From: Clostridia bacterium
Lineage (GTDB): Bacteria; Bacillota; Clostridia; Oscillospirales; CAG-272
NCBI GenBank assembly: GCA_017942005.1
Contig: JAGAVJ010000003.1
Coordinates: 165,700-229,699, forward strand
Reading direction: 5' to 3'
DNA: 64,000 nucleotides
In this document: positions 26,295-33,812 of the stretch, one piece after another
Layout: each line of letters starts with the position of its first letter
How positions within the stretch are numbered: the first letter of the stretch is position 1
Made by a program: the position numbers and the translations under genes
Notes under the pieces: generated by a model
Database searches by the model: none
Told to the model about the DNA's origin: nothing
Seen by the model: only the letters and a program-made list of their open reading frames with translations

Positions 26295-27311
26295 TCAAAG
26301 CAGCTGTACGCCGTGTGCGCGGCAGATGTTTAGGTCTTCATCGCTCCAGACGGACGACTGTACCTCACCGACATGCGCCTTGCGCAAAAAGAACATGCAC
26401 AAGCGGGACTGCCCGATGCCGCCGCCGACGGTATAGGGAAGTTCTCCCGAAAGCAGTGCCTTCTGGAATGGCAGCTCTGCGCGTTCCGGACATCCGCGGA
26501 TTGCAAGCTGACGCAGAAGCGCTTCTTCGTCAACACGGATACCCATGGAGGACAGCTCCAACGCGATGTCAAGTACCGGATAATACACGATGATGTCGCC
26601 GTTTAACGACCAGTCGTCGTAGTCCGGCGCACGTCCGTCATGGATGATGCCGGATTTGAGCACACCGCCGATCTGCATGATGAATACGGCGCCCTTTTCC
26701 TTTGCGATGCGGTATTCCCGTTCCTTTGGCGTGCAGTCGGGATAGCGGTCTTCCAGCTCCTGCGTGGTGATAAAGGTGATTTCCTCCGGCAGAATGCAGT
26801 CGGAAAAGGCATAATCCTCGGAAATATAACGTTCCGTATGACGAATCGCGCGGTAAACACGGTGTACCATGCTCTTCAAGGTGTCGGTGGTACGTTCTTC
26901 CTTTTTGATGATGCGCTCCCAATCCCACTGGTCGACAAATACGGAGTGCAGGTTGTCGGTGTCTTCGTCGCGGCGGATGGCGTTCATGTCGGTGTAAAGA
27001 CCTTCACCGGGACGAAAACCGTAATGTCCCAGCGCATAACGCTTCCACTTTGCAAGAGACTGAATAACCTCCATGTCGCAGTCCATTCCTTTGATGTCAA
27101 AGCTGACCGGACGTTCCACACCGTTCAGTGTATCGTTAAGACCGCTTGTACGGTCCACGAACAGGGGAGCGGAAACACGGGTCAGGTTCAGCTGAATGGC
27201 GAGATCGCGCTCGAAAAAGTCCTTTACTTTTTTTATGGCAATCTCTGTCTGCCGGATATCAAGTGAGGAGTGGTAGCCTTCGGGAATGATGACGCTCATA
27301 ATTATGACCAT
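26295..27311 (-). CDS. asnA: Aspartate-ammonia ligase (asparagine synthetase A)
   Basis: 338 residues from ATG 27311, 334 from ATG 27299 (MSVIIPEG). Makes asparagine from aspartate, ammonia and ATP; class II tRNA-synthetase fold. Strong agreement with the family: SLAKWKRYALGHYGF, GEGLYTDMNAIRRDED, HSVFVDQWDWE, RAPDYDDWSLNGDI, ELSSMGIRVD and GGGIGQSRLCMF. The natural AsnA start is close to the second ATG, yet the ribosome binding site only reaches the first when the leader hairpin is folded. It has its own promoter (27444-27472) and hairpin terminator, so it is a monocistronic unit. Confidence 0.96.
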   Translation of the reverse strand: MVIIMSVIIPEGYHSSLDIRQTEIAIKKVKDFFERDLAIQLNLTRVSAPLFVDRTSGLNDTLNGVERPVSFDIKGMDCDMEVIQSLAKWKRYALGHYGFRPGEGLYTDMNAIRRDEDTDNLHSVFVDQWDWERIIKKEERTTDTLKSMVHRVYRAIRHTERYISEDYAFSDCILPEEITFITTQELEDRYPDCTPKEREYRIAKEKGAVFIMQIGGVLKSGIIHDGRAPDYDDWSLNGDIIVYYPVLDIALELSSMGIRVDEEALLRQLAIRGCPERAELPFQKALLSGELPYTVGGGIGQSRLCMFFLRKAHVGEVQSSVWSDEDLNICRAHGVQLL

Positions 27312-27357
27312 GACTTCGCATGTTCCGTTATACGGAACGGTGCGAAGATTTTCCTTT
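27312..27357 (-). promoter_or_regulatory. Split ribosome binding site with nested hairpin, asnA
   Basis: On the minus strand: AAAGG (27357-27353), 5 nt, a nested hairpin (outer CTTCGCA/TGCGAAG, 27347-27341 with 27320-27314; inner GTTCCGT/ACGGAAC), 2 nt, then ATGGTCATAATTATG from 27311. The direct SD distance is 41 nt; with the helix it is 7 nt. Confidence 0.75.
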
Positions 27358-27443
27358 CGTGTTGCTGCATTGGAACGGTTCTGGCAGGAGAAAAATACAT
27401 GCTTACAGTTACAGGCGCAGCTTTTTTTGTGTATTATATATCT

Positions 27444-27472
27444 ATTATATCACAAACAGTTTGGTATTGCAA
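27444..27472 (-). promoter_or_regulatory. Promoter of asnA
   Basis: Minus strand TTGCAA (27472-27467), 17 bp, TATAAT (27449-27444). The spacer carries the palindrome CAAACTGTTTG, a possible operator. The transcript leader would be about 125 nt. Confidence 0.8.
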
Positions 27473-27478
27473 GGGAAA

Positions 27479-28009
27479 TCAGTTCTTGAAATAATTTTTC
27501 AGTCCCATGTGACCGCGGATTTTCACGATGTACAAAAGGATCAGCTTTGACAATGCGATATCGTACAGTACCAGCGCAGCGTTTCCGAGTACAAGGAACG
27601 GGACGGTAAAGTCAAACGACGGATCGTTTAAATAGAAGATGTGTTTCGTTGCGGTAACGATGAGAAGCAGTGCGCAGTTGATCACGCTCAGCTTTAAAAT
27701 CCATGAGACAACATAATGCAGGCGTTCAAACTGTGCTTTCAGGATCGGATAAATGCCGCCGAACAGAAAATACAGGATTGCCGGCAGCTTGTTCGGCAGA
27801 AGTATCATAGAAAGTGCAGAGGTCGCACCCCACACCAGATACGGGTACGGACCGCCGATTTCAATCATGACGACCACAATAAACAGCGATGCCACCGCCG
27901 TCATGGTCATACTGAGGACATCAATCACAGCGCCTGCGAACAGCGCCAGTGTGCCGAACGCGCTTAAAATGGCGCACAGGGCAATTTTTTTGCTTTTTTT
28001 CATTTGCAT
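27479..28009 (-). CDS. Integral membrane protein, about six helices
   Basis: 176 residues, mostly hydrophobic, with roughly six membrane segments and a PYPYLVWG loop. No confident family; the overall look (small, Lys-rich N-terminus, central SMILLPNKLPAILYFLFGG) resembles DUF2232-type or ECF transporter S-component-like proteins, but I see no substrate signature. GAGGAG precedes the start by 15 nt. It begins three bases after the end of the Mini-III RNase gene, so it belongs to that operon. Confidence 0.75.
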   Translation of the reverse strand: MQMKKSKKIALCAILSAFGTLALFAGAVIDVLSMTMTAVASLFIVVVMIEIGGPYPYLVWGATSALSMILLPNKLPAILYFLFGGIYPILKAQFERLHYVVSWILKLSVINCALLLIVTATKHIFYLNDPSFDFTVPFLVLGNAALVLYDIALSKLILLYIVKIRGHMGLKNYFKN

Positions 28010-28012
28010 GGT

Positions 28013-28504
28013 TTATGGATGCTCCTCGTTTTCGCGGCTGCTGCGGTCTTGGTAATAACATGCAAAGAGCGTTTCCAGCCGCGCGGAATCTCCTTTTAAA
28101 TATAAATAGCCAAACAGTGCCTCCAGCCCCGTCGCACGGCGGTATTCTCCGACGGTCGCGCTTTTTGGGTGCGGTCCCGCCGCGTTTCGTCCGCGGCGGT
28201 AAACGGCTTCCTCTTCTGACGTCAGAAGAGGGAGCAGCGCTTCCATTCCCGCGCTTTGTGCGGTCGCCCGCACAAAGGTGAGCGCCATTGCCGAGAGCTT
28301 TCCGGGATTGGAAATTCCCGTAGACAATAACTGCCGTCTGACGAGCAGCTCAAATACGGCGTCGCCGAAATATGCAAGAACGCTTCCGTTCAGCGTTTCT
28401 GCACAGAAGCTGTCGGCAGCAGGAAGGTCTGGATGCAGGGGTTCCGTACACAGGTTTTGCCCGCAGGATGTGTCCTGACTGCCGCCGCTTGTGTCACACG
28501 CCAT
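28013..28504 (-). CDS. mrnC: Mini-ribonuclease III (23S rRNA maturation)
   Basis: 163 residues from the ATG at 28504 (MACDTSGG), chosen because GAGGAG lies 6-7 nt upstream; the open frame extends further but lacks a site. The RNase III catalytic domain without a dsRNA-binding domain defines Mini-III, which trims 23S rRNA ends. Seen: SVLAYFGDAVFELLVR (the family's AYIGDAVYE signature), then NPGKLSA and ATGLEALFGYLYL with the second acidic cluster. The N-terminal 40 residues are poorly conserved. It overlaps the Dabb gene by 11 bases. Confidence 0.9.
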   Translation of the reverse strand: MACDTSGGSQDTSCGQNLCTEPLHPDLPAADSFCAETLNGSVLAYFGDAVFELLVRRQLLSTGISNPGKLSAMALTFVRATAQSAGMEALLPLLTSEEEAVYRRGRNAAGPHPKSATVGEYRRATGLEALFGYLYLKGDSARLETLFACYYQDRSSRENEEHP

Positions 28505-28826
28505 GCGTTTGCTCCTCATTGAAATCCAGACACAGCCGTGTCTTGGTATACGGACGCACACAGCCATCCGCCACTGCAACGTGCGCAGGATGCACGGCAT
28601 AACCGGCAAGCGATGCTTCGTCCTCAAAAACAGAGTACAGCATCACATCCGCATTGGAGGAGGAAAGCCCCTCTGTGTAAACTTTGATTTCGGTCAGACC
28701 GGGGATTTTTCCAAGCAGTCCTTCCAACCCTTCCTTGATACCGGCTTTGACACGGAGCTTTTCTGTGGGAGACAGTTCGTCGCGCAGCTGCCAGAGAATA
28801 ATATGCTTTGTCATAGATATGACCAT
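28494..28826 (-). CDS. Dabb (stress-responsive alpha/beta barrel) domain protein
   Basis: 110 residues from ATG 28826 (MVISMTKH), 106 from ATG 28814. The ferredoxin-like Dabb fold shows MTKHIILWQLRDE at the start, GLTEIKVYTEGLSSSNADVMLYSVFEDEASLAGYAVHPAHVAV in order with the conserved HP-H pattern. Such dimeric barrels have mixed or unknown roles. As with asnA, the leader hairpin places the first ATG in range of the ribosome binding site. It overlaps mrnC downstream. Confidence 0.83.
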   Translation of the reverse strand: MVISMTKHIILWQLRDELSPTEKLRVKAGIKEGLEGLLGKIPGLTEIKVYTEGLSSSNADVMLYSVFEDEASLAGYAVHPAHVAVADGCVRPYTKTRLCLDFNEEQTHGV

Positions 28827-28854
28827 AACTCCGCGCAATCGGAGTTTTTCCTTT
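28827..28854 (-). promoter_or_regulatory. Split ribosome binding site with hairpin, Dabb gene
   Basis: Minus strand: AAAGG (28854-28850), AAA, hairpin AACTCCG/CGGAGTT (28846-28840 with 28833-28827, 6-nt loop), then ATGGTCATATCTATG from 28826. The direct distance is 23 nt; folded it is about 3-5 nt. Confidence 0.72.
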
Positions 28855-28895
28855 CTTTTGGGGAAATATCTGTAAATGCGATTGTTTTTTTAATG

Positions 28896-29510
28896 TTAGA
28901 ACAGGTTCTTTGCAAAGTCGCAGATCAGATCGGCTGCCCGGTCGGCGCCAAGCTTTGCATTGTTTAAGACAAGATCATAGCTGTCCGCTGCACCCCAACG
29001 CTTCTGCGTGTAGAAATTATAGTATTTTGCACGTTTTTTGTCTGCTTTTGCAATCAGGTCGGCGGCAGCCTTTTCTGTGCAGTGCTCCGCCTCCATAATG
29101 CGTGCGATACGGAATGAAAGGTCGGCACGGACAAAAACGTTGAGGATCGGCGTATGATCCTTTAAAATAAAATCCGCACAGCGCCCCACGAAAATACACG
29201 GTCCCTCCTCAGCCTTTGCACGGATGATGTCGTTTTGCACGATAAACAGCCTGTCGTTGAGCGGCAGATTCTGCGGTGCGCCAATCGGGGTGCTGCCGGA
29301 AAAGCCTCCGGCAGAAATGGCATACAAAAAGCTGTTGGTGGCAGTTTCGTCCACATGGGAAAAAACTTCAACGGACATGCCGCTTTTCTGCGCGGCGAGA
29401 AGAATCAGTTCTTTGTCATAGCAGGGAATGCCGAGCTTTTTTTCCAGAAGACGTCCGATTTCGTGGCCGCCTGACCCAAACTGACGGCCGATGGTGATGA
29501 TGGTTTTCAA
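28896..29510 (-). CDS. Cytidylate kinase-like family protein
   Basis: 204 residues from a TTG at 29510, 9 nt after AAAGGA. The N-terminus ITIGRQFGSGGHEIGRLLEK carries a P-loop-like nucleotide-binding signature, followed by IPCYDKELI, FIVQNDIIRAKAEEGPCIFVGR and VRADLSFRIARIM. This matches the cytidylate kinase-like family that is common in Clostridia and distinct from true Cmk; the substrate is not established. The operon runs on to the Dabb, mrnC and membrane protein genes. Confidence 0.85.
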   Translation of the reverse strand: MKTIITIGRQFGSGGHEIGRLLEKKLGIPCYDKELILLAAQKSGMSVEVFSHVDETATNSFLYAISAGGFSGSTPIGAPQNLPLNDRLFIVQNDIIRAKAEEGPCIFVGRCADFILKDHTPILNVFVRADLSFRIARIMEAEHCTEKAAADLIAKADKKRAKYYNFYTQKRWGAADSYDLVLNNAKLGADRAADLICDFAKNLF

Positions 29511-29549
29511 TAAAAACAATCCTTTCTTGTGGAAAATAGAGTATGACCA

Positions 29550-29578
29550 TTGCTTTTGCGTCAGCAAAAGCTGCCTTT
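29550..29578 (-). promoter_or_regulatory. Hairpin plus ATGGTCATA motif upstream of the kinase-like gene
   Basis: Minus strand: AAAGG (29578-29574), CA, hairpin GCTTTTGC/GCAAAAGC (29571-29564 with 29559-29552), A, then ATGGTCATACTC from 29550. This is the same arrangement as at asnA, but the ATG is out of frame with the kinase-like gene and would open a reading frame of about 44 codons overlapping its start. The gene has its own ribosome binding site at 29525-29520. Confidence 0.6.
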
Positions 29579-29647
29579 GTGATTTGCGGGGAAGCTCACA
29601 AAAGAGGGGGTAGAGAAGGCAGGAATGCGGCGATTGTCAAAAGAAGA

Positions 29648-30421
29648 TTATTCCGGTCTTGCAATGATGACGTCTGTATTCATTTCCTTTGCCAAACGGG
29701 AGATTTCCGGCGGCAGTTCGCGGTTGGTGATGACGGCATCAATTTCGCCCATTCGTGTAAACGTGTAGGGTAAGCTTTTATCAATTTTAGAGCTGTCCAT
29801 CAGAAGCACGACCTTGCGTGCTTTTGCGACAATCAGCTTTTTGAATTCTCCTTCAGAATAGTTGCCGCAGGTAAAGCCGTCCTCCAATGTCAGACCGGAC
29901 GGCGTCAGGAAGGCGATGTCGATGTTGATATCGTCCATGAAGTGCATGGCCTGCGTGCCGGAAACAGAGATATTGTCACGGTTGATCATACCGCCTACGA
30001 TATTGACAATCGGCATATTCTTTTTCAAAAGCTCCAGCGCCACATTGGGACCGGAGGTGGTGATGGTAAGTCTTTCATCGCGGATGACATTGACAAGGCG
30101 CAGTACCGTTGTGCCGGAGTCGAGAAAGATGGAACGTCCCGGCTCGATCATAGCAGCGGCGCGCTGTGCAATGGCTTCTTTGGCAGCAGAATTTGCATGG
30201 AGACGCAGATTGAAGGATTCTTCAAGCGAGGTGGTGATAAATTTCATGGAGCGTGCACCGCCGCGCACCTTGATGCATTCACCCTGCTCCTCAAAGTATT
30301 CGATATCCCGGCGCAGCGTCATGCTGGAAAGCGTAGGAAAGCGCTCGGAGAGTTCTTTTAATGAAATGAACGGTTGCTCAGAGAGCATTCCTCTGATAAT
30401 TTCACGTCTGTTATTGCCCAT
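29648..30421 (-). CDS. DeoR/GlpR family transcriptional regulator
   Basis: 257 residues. The N-terminal DeoR winged helix (FISLKELSERFPTLSSMTLRRDIEYFEEQG, about 18-48) binds DNA; the C-terminal sensor domain (FLDSGTTV, NISVSGTQA, LTLEDGFTCGNYSEGEFKK, LLMDSSKI) binds sugar phosphates in relatives. No sugar operon is adjacent, so its targets are unknown; it may regulate itself or the divergent dCMP deaminase gene. The AAAGGA site is 15 nt before the ATG at 30421, longer than usual. A good promoter lies at 30539-30567. Confidence 0.9.
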   Translation of the reverse strand: MGNNRREIIRGMLSEQPFISLKELSERFPTLSSMTLRRDIEYFEEQGECIKVRGGARSMKFITTSLEESFNLRLHANSAAKEAIAQRAAAMIEPGRSIFLDSGTTVLRLVNVIRDERLTITTSGPNVALELLKKNMPIVNIVGGMINRDNISVSGTQAMHFMDDINIDIAFLTPSGLTLEDGFTCGNYSEGEFKKLIVAKARKVVLLMDSSKIDKSLPYTFTRMGEIDAVITNRELPPEISRLAKEMNTDVIIARPE

Positions 30422-30538
30422 AATGTCAGGTAGAAATCCTTTCTTATAATGAGTAGAAGAGATCATGTATCGTGTCGTATAACTGGAAATTGCTCCCAAA
30501 AATATACGGTGATTTTCAGCAGCAATATGCTAACCTAT

Positions 30539-30567
30539 ATTATATCATAGATAAAAGAAGAATGCAA
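30539..30567 (-). promoter_or_regulatory. Promoter of the deoR-type gene
   Basis: Minus strand TTGCAT (30567-30562), 17 bp, TATAAT (30544-30539). It drives a leader of about 110 nt to the start at 30421. The 423-bp gap to the dCMP deaminase holds this and a divergent plus-strand promoter; no other feature was seen. Confidence 0.8.
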
Positions 30568-30762
30568 GAACAATTCCTAAAGTTTACGAATTGGAAACAA
30601 GCGACGGCTTGTCCAAAACACATCGTGCAGATTGACGCAAACGATGCAGAGGGGGGAGTTTTAAAAATTGTGTTATGAAAGCGAAAACAGGGGGCGATTG
30701 GTCAATGTGGCTTCATTTAAAACCAGACACAGTTTATTTCTAAACTTTTACACGGCAAGACC

Positions 30763-30791
30763 TTGATTTCTCCTTGAAAATGGTGTATAAT
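30763..30791 (+). promoter_or_regulatory. Promoter of the dCMP deaminase gene
   Basis: TTGATT (30763-30768), 17 bp, TATAAT (30786-30791), with the predicted start near 30798 and the ribosome binding site AGGAGGAG about 30 nt further. Confidence 0.8.
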
Positions 30792-30844
30792 TATATAAAG
30801 TACGATAAAATGCTGATAGTTTGCCCATCAGGAGGAGCTTCCAA

Positions 30845-31336
30845 ATGCAAGAACGCGTTTCCAAAACCAATTATTATTTAGATATCGCAGAAACGGTATC
30901 GGAGCGGTCGACCTGTCTGCGCAAGCGGTACGGTGCGATTATTGTCAAAAACGACGTGATTGTTGCGACCGGCTACAATGGCGCACCGCGCGGACGGAAA
31001 AACTGTGTGGATATTGGCACCTGCATCCGAGAGAAGCTGGCAATTCCGCGCGGAGAACGGTATGAGCTGTGCCGTGCCATTCATGCAGAGGCAAACGCGA
31101 TTATCTCTGCGCCGCGTGATCAGATGCTGGGGGCGACGCTTTATATCGCATGTACAAATCCTGCGGACGGCAGTGTGGTATCCGGGACTTGTTCCTGTGC
31201 CATGTGTAAGCGAACGGTGATCAACGCAGGCATTGAAACAGTGATCATACGCGACACAAAGACCGAGTACCGTATGATCCGTGTCTCCGACTGGATTGAA
31301 AACGACGACAGCCTGGAAGGCTCCTTCGGATATTGA
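30845..31336 (+). CDS. Deoxycytidylate (dCMP) deaminase
   Basis: 163 residues. Converts dCMP to dUMP for dTTP synthesis. Zinc site: HAEANAI (ligand His and catalytic Glu) and the cysteine pair in CSCAMCKR. Also seen: YGAIIVKNDVIVATGYNGAPRG and an extra cysteine segment (CVDIGTCIREK) that binds a second zinc or stabilises the loop in relatives. ATG 30845 follows AGGAGGAG. Homologues are called ComEB in Bacillus. Two small hairpins follow the stop. Confidence 0.92.
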   Translation: MQERVSKTNYYLDIAETVSERSTCLRKRYGAIIVKNDVIVATGYNGAPRGRKNCVDIGTCIREKLAIPRGERYELCRAIHAEANAIISAPRDQMLGATLYIACTNPADGSVVSGTCSCAMCKRTVINAGIETVIIRDTKTEYRMIRVSDWIENDDSLEGSFGY

Positions 31337-31343
31337 TTGAAGA

Positions 31344-31381
31344 CCGCAGCGTGCGGACAGCGCTCAGGTAGCAGCGCTGTC
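31344..31381 (+). terminator. Two short hairpins after the dCMP deaminase gene
   Basis: CCGCA/TGCGG (31344-31356) and GACAGCGCT/AGCGCTGTC (31356-31364 with 31373-31381). No T-run follows, so this is more likely a processing or attenuation structure than a full terminator before the lipoprotein gene at 31418. Confidence 0.4.
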
Positions 31382-31417
31382 ATCGGTCTGTGGAAATGGA
31401 AAGGAACTGTATTTTTC

Positions 31418-32161
31418 ATGAATCAAACGCAAACGAGGAAGCGTATCAGAGGGGCAGGCGTCACTGCGCTGCTGCTTGTATTTTGCATGCTGAGTTTTTC
31501 AGGGTGCGACAAGAAAAGCCCAAAAATTGAAGCGCATCTGACCTACGACAGCACGTCAGACGTATTATTGGATGAGGAACGCGGCATTGCCTATGCGTTT
31601 GCATCCGTATCTTATGAGCCGGCATATGTCGGTGATGCATATGCCGACTGGGAATCCACCGTTTTGTACCAGGTCAAGGGGTTCTCTCCAAAGCAGCTTC
31701 TGACGGAGGAATGGACAGGCGTTGGCGGTCTTTTGTACAACAGAGAAAACCCGCTGCCAAGCCTTGAGGCGCTGCATCCAGACGAAATATATGTCTGCAC
31801 GAGCGGTATGGCGACCTCCTGTATTCTGCAAATCGACGACGCAAAAGTTGTAAGCGACGCGGTGTATTATCTTCAGAACGGGGAAAATGTTCCGCTGCCG
31901 GAGGACGGCGAGATGACGCTCTCCATGAAATTTTTATCCGACGATTATGAAGGCATCTATTACAATGTGCTGTATATTGAACGCGGAGAAGGGGATGAGC
32001 GGCAGGTGTTTCTCTACGACCGCGGGGAAAAGAAGTGTGCGGAGATTCCCTATGCCGTATTTGACGGCTGGATGTATGGCGGAGATGACGAGCTTGCCGG
32101 GGAGCTTAGCACCGGAGAGACACTTTCCGAGGGCGGAGAGCTTGTAATGTCTTTTGACTAA
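31418..32161 (+). CDS. Lipoprotein of unknown function
   Basis: 247 residues. A lipoprotein signal peptide with the lipobox LSFSGC (lipidated Cys at about residue 29) after a basic N-terminus. The mature part is acidic and rich in beta-type segments; no known domain recognised. AAAGGA precedes the ATG at 31418 by 8 nt. The last codons (TGTCTTTTGACTAA) are the beginning of a 65-bp tandem repeat that continues past the stop, so the end of this gene has been copied twice downstream. Confidence 0.75.
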   Translation: MNQTQTRKRIRGAGVTALLLVFCMLSFSGCDKKSPKIEAHLTYDSTSDVLLDEERGIAYAFASVSYEPAYVGDAYADWESTVLYQVKGFSPKQLLTEEWTGVGGLLYNRENPLPSLEALHPDEIYVCTSGMATSCILQIDDAKVVSDAVYYLQNGENVPLPEDGEMTLSMKFLSDDYEGIYYNVLYIERGEGDERQVFLYDRGEKKCAEIPYAVFDGWMYGGDDELAGELSTGETLSEGGELVMSFD

Positions 32162-32310
32162 CAACAGGGGAGTGCTGTAATGAAACATTATGTCTTCGAC
32201 AGAATCCTGTAGTGTCTTTTGACTAAATACAGGACCGTGTTGTCATGAAACGCTATGTCTTCGACAGAATCCTGTAGTATCTTTTGACTAAAAACAGGAC
32301 AGTGCCTTTT
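32151..32310. repeat. 65-bp tandem repeat with duplicated mini-ORF
   Basis: CTTTTGACTA begins at 32151, 32216 and 32281, so the period is 65 bp with two full copies and a partial third. Copy one starts inside the lipoprotein gene and contains its stop. Each full copy holds a ten-residue reading frame, MKHYVFDRIL (32180-32212) and MKRYVFDRIL (32245-32277); the first has AGGGGAG seven bases upstream. TCCTGT/ACAGGA can pair across the copy junctions. Whether the mini-ORFs are translated is unknown. Confidence 0.85.
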
Positions 32311-32415
32311 ATAAAATACATACTGCATACTGCCATGCTGCAATGCCCTTGTATAAAGAAGGGATATACGGATAAAACCGCCTGAAATCACAGATAGAAA
32401 AAGGAGACTGCTTGT

Positions 32416-33207
32416 ATGCTGCGTTTGGGTTTATCTACATGTTACTTTAAAGAAAAAACATACGAAAAATGGGTGGAAGCAAAAGCCGCGGGCATCCATG
32501 ACATCGAAATATCCATGAACTGCCCTGTGGATGAATATCTGGAAAAGGGAGAGGGACTGGCAGCAGATATTCGTGCGGCGGGACTGAATCTTTGGAGCAT
32601 TCATATACCGTTTGGACGTCCGTTTGACCTTTCTTGTCCGGATCCCTCCCAATTTGACGCAATCGAGGAGCGATACCGCCTTTTGATTGATGCCGGCGCA
32701 CGCTGGGGAGCAGAGGTCATCACAACGCACGCCTCCACCGAACCGTTTGATCAGGCGGAGCGCGGCGCACGGATGGAACGCGGAAAAGCGGTATACCGCA
32801 AGCTTGGCGAATACGCCATGGCACGCGGCATGCGCATCACGGTAGAAGTGCTGCCCAGACTGTGTATGGGAAACTGTTCCGGGGAATGCATGGCGTTTTC
32901 CGACGGCGAGGTGTCGTTTATTAACTTTGACGTCAATCATCTGTTATGGGAGTCCCATACCGATTTTATCGCGAATGCCGGCAGCCGCATCATTACGACG
33001 CACATTTCTGACTATGATTTCGTGGACGAACGCCACTTTGTTCCCGGCGATGGCAAAATTGACTGGAAGGATTTTTATGCGCGCATGGAAGCTGCCGGAT
33101 ATCAAGGTCCCTATCTTTTTGAGCTTGGAGAATCCATTTCGGGCCGTGTGATGCCGGTGGCAGAACTGGTTTCACGCTTTAAAACAGTCATTGGTTATGA
33201 AGACTGA
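32416..33207 (+). CDS. Sugar phosphate isomerase/epimerase family protein (TIM barrel)
   Basis: 263 residues. AP endonuclease 2/xylose isomerase-like barrel: LRLGLSTCYF, DIEISMN, SIHIPFGRPFD, VITTHAS, ITVEVLPR, DVNHLLW, ITTHISDYD and a final PYLFELGES supply the metal ligands expected in the family (Glu, Asp, His). The substrate cannot be told from sequence. AAGGAG is 9 nt before the ATG. Its end overlaps the start of rimI by 11 bases. Confidence 0.85.
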   Translation: MLRLGLSTCYFKEKTYEKWVEAKAAGIHDIEISMNCPVDEYLEKGEGLAADIRAAGLNLWSIHIPFGRPFDLSCPDPSQFDAIEERYRLLIDAGARWGAEVITTHASTEPFDQAERGARMERGKAVYRKLGEYAMARGMRITVEVLPRLCMGNCSGECMAFSDGEVSFINFDVNHLLWESHTDFIANAGSRIITTHISDYDFVDERHFVPGDGKIDWKDFYARMEAAGYQGPYLFELGESISGRVMPVAELVSRFKTVIGYED

Positions 33208-33802
33208 AACGCTGCTTCAAAACAGGCAGGCTTCCTGCCCCGCTCACGGTCAGACAGATTGTCCCATTTCTGTACCGGATCGCGATAAAACGCATCATTC
33301 TGTCCGTGTGCGCCGGGTGGAGATGCAGGACGTTCCTTGTATTGCCGCAATTGAGAAGGCATGCTTTTCTGAGCCGTGGAGTGAAACGGCAATCGGAGAG
33401 ACGCTGTCAAATCCCTATGCATATCTGGTCTGTGCCGTGATTACAGACGGGGAATCCGAAGCGGAACGCATCTGTGCCTACGGCGGGCTGTATTTTCTCG
33501 GCGGGGATGCGGACATCACAAACATAGCGACATTGCCTGCCTATCGGCGGCAGGGACTTGCGCGTGCGGTGCTTTCCGCGCTTGTGGACGGCGCCAGACT
33601 GCATTTCGCACAGGAACTACAGTGCGGCGAAGCGGTCTGCGCGGGGGAGATGGCAATCCACTTGGAGGTACGTGCGTCCAATGAAGCGGCAATGGCGCTG
33701 TACCAGGCGTTTGGTTTTGTGCGTGACGGCGTGCGCCGCAGATACTATAAAAATCCCACAGAGGACGCGGTTTTGATGAGCCGGGTCTTAAAGAAAGACT
33801 GA
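33197..33802 (+). CDS. rimI: Ribosomal protein N-acetyltransferase RimI-like
   Basis: 201 residues. GNAT domain from about residue 37 (VRVRRVEMQDVPCIAAIEKACFSEPW) with the acetyl-CoA loop YRRQGLARAVLSALV and the C-terminal NEAAMALYQAFGFVRDGVRRRYY pattern typical of RimI. A 35-residue N-terminal extension rich in Cys and His is unusual. It directly precedes tsaD, the common rimI-tsaD pair of the t6A tRNA modification cluster. The start overlaps the upstream gene. Confidence 0.85.
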   Translation: MKTETLLQNRQASCPAHGQTDCPISVPDRDKTHHSVRVRRVEMQDVPCIAAIEKACFSEPWSETAIGETLSNPYAYLVCAVITDGESEAERICAYGGLYFLGGDADITNIATLPAYRRQGLARAVLSALVDGARLHFAQELQCGEAVCAGEMAIHLEVRASNEAAMALYQAFGFVRDGVRRRYYKNPTEDAVLMSRVLKKD

Positions 33803-33812
33803 TTGAATCGTT

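Noticed and set aside
28504..28627. Extended N-terminus of the Mini-III RNase
   Set aside because: The added residues overlap the Dabb gene in another frame and have no ribosome binding site; GAGGAG supports the start at 28504.
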